Origin: Hylemonella sp. | Lineage (GTDB): Bacteria; Pseudomonadota; Gammaproteobacteria; Burkholderiales; Burkholderiaceae_C | Assembly (NCBI RefSeq): GCF_027532185.1 | Contig: NZ_JAPZSV010000003.1 | Span: forward strand, 966,507-1,030,506 | Direction of reading: 5' to 3' | DNA length: 64,000 nucleotides | Shown here: positions 47,763 to 55,554 of the stretch, one piece after another | Position numbering within the stretch: the first letter of the stretch is position 1 | Layout of the letters: each line of letters opens with the position of its first letter | Translations under genes and position numbers: made by a program | The notes under the pieces: generated by a model | Database searches by the model: none | The model's input: the letters and a program-made list of their open reading frames with translations, nothing else | What the model was told of the DNA's origin: nothing

Positions 47763-48941
47763 TTACATGGTCTCAGCGAAGAGTTCGCGGCCGATGAGCA
47801 TTCTTCGTATCTCCGAGGTGCCAGCCCCAATTTCATACAGCTTGGCGTCGCGCCACAGGCGCCCCAGCGGGTACTCGTTGATGTAGCCGTTGCCGCCGTA
47901 GATCTGCACGCCCTCGCCGGCCATCCAGGTGGCCTTCTCGGCGCACCAGAGAATGACGGAAGCGCAGTCCTTGCGGACCTGGCGCACGTGCTCGGCGCCC
48001 AGCAGGTCCAGGTTCTTGGCCACGGTGTAGGCGAAGCTGCGGCCCGCCTGCAGCACGGTGTACATGTCGGCCACCTTGCCCTGGATCAGCTGGAACTCAC
48101 CGATGCTCTGGCCGAACTGCTTGCGGTCATGGATGTAGGGGATGACGTTGTCCATCACCGCCTGCATGATGCCCAGCGGGCCGCCGGTCAGCACGGCGCG
48201 CTCGTAGTCCAGGCCGCTCATGAGCACCTTGGCGCCGCCATTGAGCGTGCCCAGCACATTCTCGGCCGGCACCTCCACGTTCTGGAACACCAGCTCGCCC
48301 GTGTGGCTGCCGCGCATGCCCAGCTTGTCGAGCTTCTGCGCGATGGAGAAGCCCTTCATGCCCTTCTCGATCAGAAAGGCCGTCACGCCACGCGCGCCGA
48401 GCTCGGGCTCGGTCTTGGCGTAGACCACCAGGGTGTCGGCATCGGGGCCGTTGGTGATCCAGAACTTGCTGCCGTTGAGCAGGTAGTAACCGCCCTTGTC
48501 TTCCGCCCTGAGTTTCATGCTGATCACGTCGCTGCCGGCACCGGGCTCGCTCATGGCCAAGGCGCCCACGTGCTCGCCACTGATGAGCTTGGGCAGGTAT
48601 TTCTTCTTCTGCGCGGCGTTGCCATTGCGCTTGATCTGGTTCACACACAGATTGCTGTGCGCGCCATAGGACAGGCCCACCGAGGCGCTGGCGCGGCTGA
48701 TCTCTTCCATGGCGATCATGTGGGCCAGGTAGCCCATGTTGGCGCCGCCATATTCTTCGCCCACGGTGATGCCGAGCACGCCCAGGTCGCCCATCTTGCG
48801 CCACAGGTCCATGGGGAACTGGTCGTTGCGGTCGATCTCGGCCGCGCGCGGGGCGATCTCGGCTTGCGCGAATTCGCGTACGGCGTCGCGCAGCGCGTCA
48901 ATCTCTTCACCGAGCTGGAAGTTGAGTCCGGGCAGGTTCAT
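47763..48941 (-). CDS. liuA: Isovaleryl-CoA dehydrogenase
   Basis: Predicted 392-residue FAD enzyme, the first committed CoA step of leucine breakdown. [51 protein letters not shown] and [30 protein letters not shown] match the family. The catalytic Glu lies in [14 protein letters not shown] (helix G), and the usual C-terminal Glu is replaced by Gly (IGAGTSEI). That combination is specific to isovaleryl-CoA dehydrogenase. It follows liuR by 29 bases. Confidence 0.95.
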   Translation of the reverse strand: MNLPGLNFQLGEEIDALRDAVREFAQAEIAPRAAEIDRNDQFPMDLWRKMGDLGVLGITVGEEYGGANMGYLAHMIAMEEISRASASVGLSYGAHSNLCVNQIKRNGNAAQKKKYLPKLISGEHVGALAMSEPGAGSDVISMKLRAEDKGGYYLLNGSKFWITNGPDADTLVVYAKTEPELGARGVTAFLIEKGMKGFSIAQKLDKLGMRGSHTGELVFQNVEVPAENVLGTLNGGAKVLMSGLDYERAVLTGGPLGIMQAVMDNVIPYIHDRKQFGQSIGEFQLIQGKVADMYTVLQAGRSFAYTVAKNLDLLGAEHVRQVRKDCASVILWCAEKATWMAGEGVQIYGGNGYINEYPLGRLWRDAKLYEIGAGTSEIRRMLIGRELFAETM

Positions 48942-48970
48942 GAAGGTCTCCGTGGATGTGAAAGCGGCCT

Positions 48971-49372
48971 TTACTTGCCGTTTTTCTTGTCGAGCTTGGT
49001 CAGCAGCGCACGCGCTTCCCGCTGGTGGGCCTTGACCTCGTCGAGGTTGGCCTGCAGGTCGGCCATCTGCTGTTCGACCTGCTCGCGGTGCGCCGCCAGC
49101 ACGTCGAGGAACTTGCGCAGCTGCGGCCCGGTGTCACGCGGGCTGTCGTACATGTCGATGATGTCCTTGGCCTCGGTCAGGCTCAGGCCCAGACGCTTGG
49201 CACGCAGCGTGAGTTTGAGGCGCGTGCGGTCACGCCCGCTGTAGACGCGGATGCGCCCGCCCGGGCCACTGCGTTCGGGCTGCAGCAGACCCATGTCCTC
49301 GTAGAAGCGGATGGCGCGCGTCGTGAGGTCGAACTCCTTGGCCAGATCGCTGATGCTGTAGGTCGTTGCCAT
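48971..49372 (-). CDS. liuR: MerR-family regulator of leucine/branched-chain catabolism
   Basis: Predicted 133 residues. [26 protein letters not shown] is the MerR winged helix-turn-helix start, followed by [17 protein letters not shown] and a long dimerisation helix ([20 protein letters not shown]). No Cys-based metal site is visible, as expected for LiuR, which senses an acyl-CoA-type signal rather than metal. Position next to liuA supports the name. A 24-nt palindrome lies 75 bases upstream, shared with the divergent MBL-fold gene. The ATG at 49372 begins the domain; an upstream ATG at 49423 would add 17 non-conserved residues. Confidence 0.93.
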   Translation of the reverse strand: MATTYSISDLAKEFDLTTRAIRFYEDMGLLQPERSGPGGRIRVYSGRDRTRLKLTLRAKRLGLSLTEAKDIIDMYDSPRDTGPQLRKFLDVLAAHREQVEQQMADLQANLDEVKAHQREARALLTKLDKKNGK

Positions 49373-49433
49373 GTAGGGGTCTGCGTTACAGTGGGTTGAA
49401 CAAAGGCGACAGGCTGACGGCAAACGCCCGGCC

Positions 49434-49439
49434 TAGAAT
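49434..49439 (+). promoter_or_regulatory. -10 box for the MBL-fold gene
   Basis: TAGAAT, 45-50 bases before the ATG. The putative LiuR operator begins 8 bases further downstream and would cover the transcription start. No convincing -35 at standard spacing. Confidence 0.4.
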
Positions 49440-49447
49440 GGCCGCTC

Positions 49448-49471
49448 ATTGACGTTTACGTAAACGTCAAT
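49448..49471. promoter_or_regulatory. Putative LiuR operator in the liuR / MBL-fold divergent region
   Basis: The same perfect 24-nt palindrome as at 32413 (ATTGACGTTTAC and its reverse complement). It lies 12 bases before the MBL ATG and 75 bases before the liuR ATG. On the liuR side CAGAAT (minus strand, 49470-49475) overlaps the edge exactly as CACAAT and CATAAT do at the other two sites. Autoregulation of liuR is likely. Confidence 0.85.
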
Positions 49472-49483
49472 TCTGGCACAAAG

Positions 49484-50554
49484 ATGAACGAACTCGAACG
49501 CGAACTGCACTACCCCCTGGGCGACACCCTGCCCGCACCCGGCACCACCCTGGAGGTGGCCCATGGCGTGCGCTGGATCCGCATGGCCCTGCCCTTTGCG
49601 CTGGACCATATCAACCTCTGGCTGCTGCGCGACACCCTGGACGGCCGCGAGGGCTGGACCGTCGTGGACTGCTGCATCAGCCGCGACGAGGCGCGCAGCC
49701 AGTGGGAGCAGATCTTCGCGAACGAATTCGAAGGCCTGCCCCTGCTGCGCGTCATCGTGACCCACATGCACCCGGACCACATCGGCCTGGCCGACTGGCT
49801 CTGCGCGCGCTGGAGCACCCCCGAACACCCCTGCCGTCTGTGGATGAGCGCCACCGACTACAACCTGGCGCGCATCGGCTCGGCCGGCAGCAACGGTTTC
49901 GGCGGCGACAGCGCCGCGCTGTTCTTCGCGGCCCACGGTCTGCGTGACCCGCTGTCGATGGAGAAGATCCGAGAGCGTGCGAGCTACTACCCGACGCTCG
50001 TGCCCGGTGTGCCACGCCAGTACCGCCGCCTCATGGACGACGACGTGGTGGCCATCGGCGGCCGCGGCTGGCGCTGCATCAGCGGTCACGGCCATGCGCC
50101 CGAGCACATCGCGCTCTACTGCGCAGAGCTGAACCTGCTGATCGGCGGCGACATGATGCTGCCGCGCATCTCCACCAACGTCAGCGTCTTCGACATGGAG
50201 CCCGAGGCCAACCCGCTGCAGCTCTTCCTGCAGTCCATCGACAAGTTCAAGGCGCTGCCCGAGGACACGCTGACCCTGCCCTCCCACGGCAAGCCCTTCA
50301 CGGGCCTGTACCAGCGCATCCGCCAGCTGCACGACCACCACCGCGACCGCCTGGCCGAGGTGATGCAAGCCTGCACGGAGAAGCCCTGCAGCGCAGCCGA
50401 CGTGCTGCCCGTGCTCTTCAAGCGCAAGCTCGACCTGCACCAGACCACCTTCGCCATGGGCGAGGCCGTGGCCCATCTGCACGCGCTCTGGTTCGAGGGG
50501 AAGTTGCGGCGCGGCCGAGACGCCGAGGGTGTCTACCGCTTCAGCCCAGCCTGA
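49484..50554 (+). CDS. Metallo-beta-lactamase-fold hydrolase
   Basis: Predicted 356 residues. MBL motif THMHPDHIG near residues 92-100 (H-x-H-x-D-H), WTVVDCCIS before it, SGHGHAPEHIALY and LLIGGDMMLP with the third-shell ligands, and LPSHGKPF with the last His. It resembles the MBL subgroup related to glyoxalase II/LACTB2. It sits divergently from liuR with the putative LiuR operator 12 bases upstream, so it may be an acyl-CoA thioesterase or a related hydrolase of branched-chain catabolism. That function is inference. Confidence 0.86.
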   Translation: MNELERELHYPLGDTLPAPGTTLEVAHGVRWIRMALPFALDHINLWLLRDTLDGREGWTVVDCCISRDEARSQWEQIFANEFEGLPLLRVIVTHMHPDHIGLADWLCARWSTPEHPCRLWMSATDYNLARIGSAGSNGFGGDSAALFFAAHGLRDPLSMEKIRERASYYPTLVPGVPRQYRRLMDDDVVAIGGRGWRCISGHGHAPEHIALYCAELNLLIGGDMMLPRISTNVSVFDMEPEANPLQLFLQSIDKFKALPEDTLTLPSHGKPFTGLYQRIRQLHDHHRDRLAEVMQACTEKPCSAADVLPVLFKRKLDLHQTTFAMGEAVAHLHALWFEGKLRRGRDAEGVYRFSPA

Positions 50555-50585
50555 TCGCGCGGCCGGGCCGGGCTGCCGGCCCCTT

Positions 50586-50591
50586 TAGAAT
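50586..50591 (+). promoter_or_regulatory. Candidate -10 box for the HPP-CBS gene
   Basis: TAGAAT 66 bases before the GTG start; no clear -35 seen. Confidence 0.35.
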
Positions 50592-50656
50592 GCACGCTCC
50601 TGGTGCCAACGCTGGCATCCCCATCAACACCCTTGGATGTTTGAACGGAGTCTGGC

Positions 50657-51772
50657 GTGGTGCCACATCCTTTGCTTGTATGGCTGGGCGGGTTCAAACC
50701 CGTTCAACCCGCCGTCAGCCGGCGCGACCTGGTACTGGCCAGCCTCGGTGCTGCCCTCGGTCTGGGTCTGGCCGCGGCCCTGAGCCAGCTCGTGCTCGGT
50801 GAATTCAATCCCTGGTTCATTGCGCCCATGGGCGCGTCCTCGGTGCTGCTGTTCGCGGTGCCGGCCAGCCCCCTGGCCCAGCCCTGGTCCATGCTGGCCG
50901 GCAACCTGGTGTCGGCGCTGGTCGGCGTGGCCGTGACCCAGCTCTTGGGGCACGGCGCACTGGCCGTGGGTCTGGCCGGTGGCGGTGCGATCGCCGCCAT
51001 GGCGGCGCTGCGCTGCCTGCACCCTCCAGGTGGTGCCGTGGCGCTGACCGCCGTGCTGGGCGGACCAGCCGTGACGGCACTGGGTTGGCATTACGTGCTC
51101 AGCCCCGTGGGGCTGAACTCGGTGTTGCTGATCGCCACCGCCCTGCTGTACAGCCGGCTGGCGCGCCGCCCCTATCCCCACCTGCCTCCGCCGCAACCCC
51201 ATGGCACACGCGACCCGCTGCCCAGCGCACGCATCGGCCTGGCACGCGAAGACCTGTTGGCCGCCCTCGACGCCCAGGGGGCCCAACTGGAAATTGCCCC
51301 CGACGATCTGGAAGCCATCCTCGTGCGTGCGCAGCTGCAGGTCAGCCGCCGCAAGTTCGGCGATGTGCTGTGCGGCGACATCATGTCGCGCGACGTGGTT
51401 TCGGTGCGGCCGCTCGACTCGGTCGATGTGGCATGGGAGCGGCTGTCGCGCCACAAGATCAAGGCCCTGCCCGTGGTCCGCCTCGACGGTACGCTGGCGG
51501 GCATCGTCTCCCTGCACGACTTCTTTCTGCTGCATGGCGCGCCGGACCCGCGCAAGATGCCGGTCATGAGCACGGCACGTTATGTGGCCGACATCATGAC
51601 GCGGCGCGTGCGCGTGGCCAAACCCGAGTCCCATATGGCCGACCTTGTGGGCCTGTTCAGCGATGGCGGCCTGCACCACCTGCCCGTGGTGGACGACCAG
51701 CTGCGTGTGGTGGGCATGATCACGCAGTCCGATATGGTGGCGGCGTTGTTCCGCGCCGGCAGCAGCGGCTGA
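50657..51772 (+). CDS. HPP-family membrane protein with C-terminal CBS pair
   Basis: Predicted 371 residues. Residues ~25-170 form four to five membrane helices of the HPP family; the motif PWFIAPMGASSVLLFAVP and the signature HPPGGA (LHPPGGAVAL) are seen. Residues ~230-371 are two CBS domains (DIMSRDVVSVRPLDSVDVAW; DIMTRRVRVAKPESHMADL) that usually bind adenine nucleotides. HPP proteins have been linked to nitrite transport in plastids/cyanobacteria, but the substrate here is unknown. The GTG at 50657 has GGAG 7 bases upstream; the frame has no ATG at a sensible place. Confidence 0.9.
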   Translation: MVPHPLLVWLGGFKPVQPAVSRRDLVLASLGAALGLGLAAALSQLVLGEFNPWFIAPMGASSVLLFAVPASPLAQPWSMLAGNLVSALVGVAVTQLLGHGALAVGLAGGGAIAAMAALRCLHPPGGAVALTAVLGGPAVTALGWHYVLSPVGLNSVLLIATALLYSRLARRPYPHLPPPQPHGTRDPLPSARIGLAREDLLAALDAQGAQLEIAPDDLEAILVRAQLQVSRRKFGDVLCGDIMSRDVVSVRPLDSVDVAWERLSRHKIKALPVVRLDGTLAGIVSLHDFFLLHGAPDPRKMPVMSTARYVADIMTRRVRVAKPESHMADLVGLFSDGGLHHLPVVDDQLRVVGMITQSDMVAALFRAGSSG

Positions 51773-51783
51773 GCCTGCTGCGC

Positions 51784-53028
51784 TCAGGCCAGATCACTCC
51801 AGAACCACCAGCCACTCCAGGCGGACAGTGCCACCAGCAGCAGCCCGGCACTGACACGCCCGCCATAGTCGCCACCGCCCGCGGCATACGCGGCCACCAT
51901 CTTGGCCACGGTGTTGCTGCTGAATGCCAGCAGCACGGCCAGCTGCATCGTGGCCGGGCTGAGCTCGCCGCGGGCCGCCAGGGCCATGGCGGCCGACGAG
52001 GTGGCATGCGCATCGGCCAGACCCGCCAGCGTCGCTGCGCCCAGCGTGGCCAAGCTGCCCAGCGTTTCCTGCAACCAGGCCACCCCGGCCGCCAGGGCGG
52101 CAAACAACAGGGCAAGCAACAGGGCCTGGCGCAGATTGAAGGCCCGGCCCTGCGTGAGCCCGCGCCCATCGCTGGGCGGACTGCGCCGGTAAGCCAGCGC
52201 ACCCAGCAGGGCTGCGGCCAGCAGGCTCACGCCGATGAAGGGCAGGATCCGCCGCAGCGACTGGTCACCAATCAGGAAGGCCAGCCCCAGCAGCATGAGC
52301 GAGGTGGACACCGTGGAAAACCACGCGCCAGCCACGCAGGCCGTGCGCAGTTCGGGCTGTTCCCGAGAGCGCACGCCGAGTGCGGCGATGGTGGCGGTAC
52401 TGGAAATGAGCCCTGATACCAGCCCCGAAAGTGCCAGCCCCAGACGCGGCCCCAAGAGTCGCAAGGCCAGGTCGCCCGCAGCCTGAACAGCCAGGATGAG
52501 GACGACCAGGCGCCAGAGCTGGCGCAGGTTGACGCCGGCCAGCAGTGGCTGTGGCTGGTCGGGCATGAGCGGCAGCACCACCAGCGCCGCCGCAGCGAGG
52601 ATGAGCGCGTTGCGCAGCTCCTGCTCGCTCAGGGTGTGGGTGGCAAACTGCTGCAACGGCCCGCGCGCGGCCAGCAGGCCGGCCACCACCACGCCACCCC
52701 CAGCCGCCACAGCCGGGTGAGGTACGGCCAGCACGCCCAGAACGAAGGTGAGAAAGAGCGCGATCTCGGTCGTCACGCCGGGATCGCTCGAACGGTCGCG
52801 CCAGTAGGCCACCAAGACCAGTGCTGCGACCAGGGCGCCGGCCAGTGCGGTCAGCCAGACCTGGCCCAGCAGCTCGGTGCCCGCGCCCAGCAGGGCCACC
52901 AGCGTGAAGCTGCGCACGCCCGCGAACTGCCGCGTCGGGCCCTGGCCCTTGCGCCGTTCGCGCTCGACGCCGATCAGCAGGCCGATACCCAGGGCAAGGG
53001 CCAGGCTGGTCAGTGAGATCGTATCCAT
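51784..53028 (-). CDS. MgtC/SapB-type membrane protein with DUF4010
   Basis: Predicted 414 residues, about 12 hydrophobic helices. LALGIGLLIGVERERRKG and FAGVRSFTLVALLGAG are the MgtC/SapB N-terminal motif. The remaining helices (TEIALFLTFVLGVLA, GLISSTATIAALGVRSR, ADAHATSSAAMALAARG) are DUF4010-like. A role in Mg2+ homeostasis is often assumed but not established for this long form. The ATG at 53028 was chosen over 53076. It converges on the HPP-CBS gene. Confidence 0.87.
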   Translation of the reverse strand: MDTISLTSLALALGIGLLIGVERERRKGQGPTRQFAGVRSFTLVALLGAGTELLGQVWLTALAGALVAALVLVAYWRDRSSDPGVTTEIALFLTFVLGVLAVPHPAVAAGGGVVVAGLLAARGPLQQFATHTLSEQELRNALILAAAALVVLPLMPDQPQPLLAGVNLRQLWRLVVLILAVQAAGDLALRLLGPRLGLALSGLVSGLISSTATIAALGVRSREQPELRTACVAGAWFSTVSTSLMLLGLAFLIGDQSLRRILPFIGVSLLAAALLGALAYRRSPPSDGRGLTQGRAFNLRQALLLALLFAALAAGVAWLQETLGSLATLGAATLAGLADAHATSSAAMALAARGELSPATMQLAVLLAFSSNTVAKMVAAYAAGGGDYGGRVSAGLLLVALSAWSGWWFWSDLA

Positions 53029-53254
53029 ACAGCGAGCACGTGCCCAAGTTAGCAGCGTTGAGCGCGGAGCGCCCATCTGGGAGCGCCCCGGAGTCGGCTT
53101 TGCCCGGCCGCTGGCGTTGCGCCCTGCAAGGGGCTGAGGACTGCGGCTCCAAGCTTGCCTGCGCAGGCGTGGACAGACCGAAGAGCCCGCTCCTGTAGCG
53201 CTGGCACGTCTGGCATAGCAACACGAAGTGCGCGCAGCCTGGGGGTGTTCATAG
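53029..53254. other. Spacer without recognisable feature
   Basis: 226 bases between the YgjP-like gene and the MgtC-like gene. Short open frames exist on the minus strand but they lack a good ribosome site and any recognisable motif. No clear terminator, repeat or RNA gene was seen. Confidence 0.4.
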
Positions 53255-54211
53255 TCAATGCCAGCGGGGGATGGCCTCGTCGCGCAGCTGATCGCGCTGC
53301 GTCTGGTAATCCGGCATGACCGAGCGCACCGTGTCCCAGAAGCGCGGGCTGTGGTCCATCACGCGCAGATGGCTGAGCTCGTGCGCCACCACGTAGTCGA
53401 TCACGTTCTGGCGGAAATGGATCAGCCGCCAGTTCAGCCGGATGGCGCCGTCGGCGCTGGCGCTGCCCCAGCGCGTGCCCGCGCTGCTCAGCGACAGCTT
53501 ACGCCAATGCACGCCCAGCAATGGCGCGTAGTGGTTGAGCCGTTCCGTGAACAGGCGCTTGGCCTGCCGCATGAGCCAGGCCTGCACGGCGTCGCGGATC
53601 TGCGACGGCTCGGCGTGCTGCGGCAGGCCGATGTGCAGGGTCAGGCGCGGCACACCATCGAGTGTGAGGTTGGGCGCCTGGGCATCGGTGTGCAGCACCA
53701 CCTCGACATTGTTGGCTTTCAGGCCGCCGCCCACGGCGCGGTAGGCATGCGTCGGGTCGAGCACCACGATGACCGTCTCACCCAGAAAAGGGAAACTCGC
53801 GCCGTCGCGCCACTCGATGCGGGTGGACTCCAGGCGCTGCTCGCGCTCGCGCATCTCGTCGAGCTTGCGCACGATCCACTCGGCCTTTTCCTGCAGAGCG
53901 GCCTCCACCTCGTACAGCGGCACCCAGCGCGGCGCGCTGACGACCAGGCCATCGGCCCCCACCTGCATGCCGATGGTGCGGCGCTTGCCGCGCTTGAATT
54001 CATAGGCCACGTGCGCGTCGCACAGACGGGTCTGACGGTTGGCACGCGGATGCGCAAACTGCGCGGGCGCCATCACACTGGGCAGGGGCTCGGCCGGTCG
54101 CTGCGGGCCGTGCAGTTCGGGGACAGGATCGGGACGCCGCGCAGGCGGTTCCGCCTGCACCGCAGCCGGTACATCAAAGAGATCAAGGGCGAGCTGGAGG
54201 AAGCTGCGCAT
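53255..54211 (-). CDS. YgjP-like zinc metallopeptidase (DUF45)
   Basis: Predicted 318 residues. RRTIGMQVGADGLVVSAPRW and RKLSLSSAGTRWGSAS are typical of the YgjP/DUF45 group, and VAHELSHLRVMDHSPRFW gives the zinc site H-E-x2-H with a third His. The protein has no signal peptide and an unusual Pro/Ala-rich N-terminal 60 residues. The substrate is unknown. It lies 18 bases upstream of nothing on its strand except the spacer to the MgtC gene; plsC is upstream with an 18-base gap. Confidence 0.87.
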   Translation of the reverse strand: MRSFLQLALDLFDVPAAVQAEPPARRPDPVPELHGPQRPAEPLPSVMAPAQFAHPRANRQTRLCDAHVAYEFKRGKRRTIGMQVGADGLVVSAPRWVPLYEVEAALQEKAEWIVRKLDEMREREQRLESTRIEWRDGASFPFLGETVIVVLDPTHAYRAVGGGLKANNVEVVLHTDAQAPNLTLDGVPRLTLHIGLPQHAEPSQIRDAVQAWLMRQAKRLFTERLNHYAPLLGVHWRKLSLSSAGTRWGSASADGAIRLNWRLIHFRQNVIDYVVAHELSHLRVMDHSPRFWDTVRSVMPDYQTQRDQLRDEAIPRWH

Positions 54212-54229
54212 GCGCTGATCTTAGCGAGA

Positions 54230-54964
54230 TCAGCGATAAGCGTCGGGATCGAGGCGGCGCATCTCGGCCTCGATCCAGGCCTCGACTTCCTGCATCAGCT
54301 CAGCTGGCTCGCGGCCGACGCTGGGGATGGGCTTGCCGATGGACACGTCCACCACCCCCGGGTGCTTGATGAAGGCCTTGCGCGGCCAGCACTTGGCCGA
54401 GGTGACGGCGATCGGGATCACGGGCGCCCCGGTCTCCACCGCCAGGCGCGTACCGCCAGTCTTGTAGGTGCCCTTCTGGCCGCGCGGGATGCGCGTGCCT
54501 TCAGGGAACATGATGATCCAGACGCCGCGCGCGAGCAACTCTTTGCCCTGCGCCACCACCTTGGCGAAGGCCTCGGTGCGCTGCGAGCGGTCGATGTGGA
54601 TCATGTCCAGCCGACCCATGGCCCAGCCGAAGAAGGGCACGTAGAGCAGCTCCTTCTTGAACACATAGGCCAGCGGATGCGGCATCAGCGTGGGCATGAG
54701 GAAGGTCTCGAAGGTGGACTGGTGCTTGACCAGCAGGATGGCCGCACTGGTCTTGCCCTGGGGCAGATTTTCCATGCCGCCCACGCGCACCCGGATGCCG
54801 AGGATCAGGCGCGCACCGTCGACGGCCCAGCCCAGCCAGCGCGCCGCCATCCAGTACAGCGGGTTGCCGCGGATACGGATGGACGCCACCACCATGATGA
54901 TGCCCCAGGGGATGACGGTGACCAGCATCCACAGGGCATGAACGATGGAGCGAAGCAGGGCCAT
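54230..54964 (-). CDS. plsC: 1-acyl-sn-glycerol-3-phosphate acyltransferase (PlsC-like)
   Basis: Predicted 244 residues with one N-terminal membrane helix (SIVHALWMLVTVIPWGIIMV). The acyltransferase motifs are VKHQSTFETF (H-x4-E rather than H-x4-D, common in this group), FPEGTRIPRG and VIPIAVTSAK. It acylates lysophosphatidate in phospholipid synthesis at the inner membrane. The ATG at 54964 begins after gmhB, from which it is separated by 13 bases, so the two are likely cotranscribed. Confidence 0.9.
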   Translation of the reverse strand: MALLRSIVHALWMLVTVIPWGIIMVVASIRIRGNPLYWMAARWLGWAVDGARLILGIRVRVGGMENLPQGKTSAAILLVKHQSTFETFLMPTLMPHPLAYVFKKELLYVPFFGWAMGRLDMIHIDRSQRTEAFAKVVAQGKELLARGVWIIMFPEGTRIPRGQKGTYKTGGTRLAVETGAPVIPIAVTSAKCWPRKAFIKHPGVVDVSIGKPIPSVGREPAELMQEVEAWIEAEMRRLDPDAYR

Positions 54965-54977
54965 GGTGGTGTTTCCT

Positions 54978-55535
54978 TCAGGCGGTGCCGTCGCGCGACA
55001 CCAGATGATCGGCAAAGGCCAGCAGGCTCTCATGCACGCGCGTGCCGGCCGGGAAGTTGTCGGGCAGAGGCTGGCCATGCAGCTTGGCGCTCTTGCCGGT
55101 CAGCACCAGATGCGGCTCGCAGCCGGCGGCGGCGCCCGCGATGAGGTCGCGCGCCGAGTCGCCCACCGTGGGCACGCCCTTGAGCGTCACGCCATAGCGC
55201 TCACCGATCTGCTCGAAGAGTCCAGGCAGGGGCTTGCGGCAGCGGCAGGTCTGATCGGGGGCGTGCGGGCAGTAGAAGATGGCCTCCACACGGCCTCCTG
55301 CCGTGGCCAGCAGCTTGTGCATCTTGGCGTGCATGGCGTTGAGCGCCGCGACATCGAAGAGACCGCGTCCCAGACCCGACTGGTTGGACGCGACCACCAC
55401 GTGCCAGCCCGCGTGGTTGAGCTTGGCGATGGCCTCCAACGCACCGGGCAATGGCTTCCACTCGGCCTCGGACTTGACGTAGTCATCGCTGTCCTCGTTG
55501 ATGGTGCCGTCGCGGTCGAGGATGACCAGTTTCAT
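54978..55535 (-). CDS. gmhB: D-glycero-beta-D-manno-heptose 1,7-bisphosphate 7-phosphatase
   Basis: Predicted 185-residue HAD-III phosphatase: ILDRDGTIN at the nucleophile site, SNQSGLGRG, the zinc loop CPHAPDQTCRCRKP and VGDSARDL. It removes the 7-phosphate in ADP-heptose synthesis for lipopolysaccharide core. The ATG at 55535 directly precedes KLVILDRDG; an upstream ATG at 55553 would add 6 residues and follow the glyS stop closely. It lies between glyS and plsC on one strand. Confidence 0.93.
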   Translation of the reverse strand: MKLVILDRDGTINEDSDDYVKSEAEWKPLPGALEAIAKLNHAGWHVVVASNQSGLGRGLFDVAALNAMHAKMHKLLATAGGRVEAIFYCPHAPDQTCRCRKPLPGLFEQIGERYGVTLKGVPTVGDSARDLIAGAAAGCEPHLVLTGKSAKLHGQPLPDNFPAGTRVHESLLAFADHLVSRDGTA

Positions 55536-55554
55536 GGTGTGCGTGCCCGGCATA

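Noticed and set aside
53049..53258. Short frame on the minus strand in the spacer next to the YgjP-like gene
   Set aside because: No ribosome site, no motif, overlaps the start area of other frames, and its composition looks like GC-rich noise.
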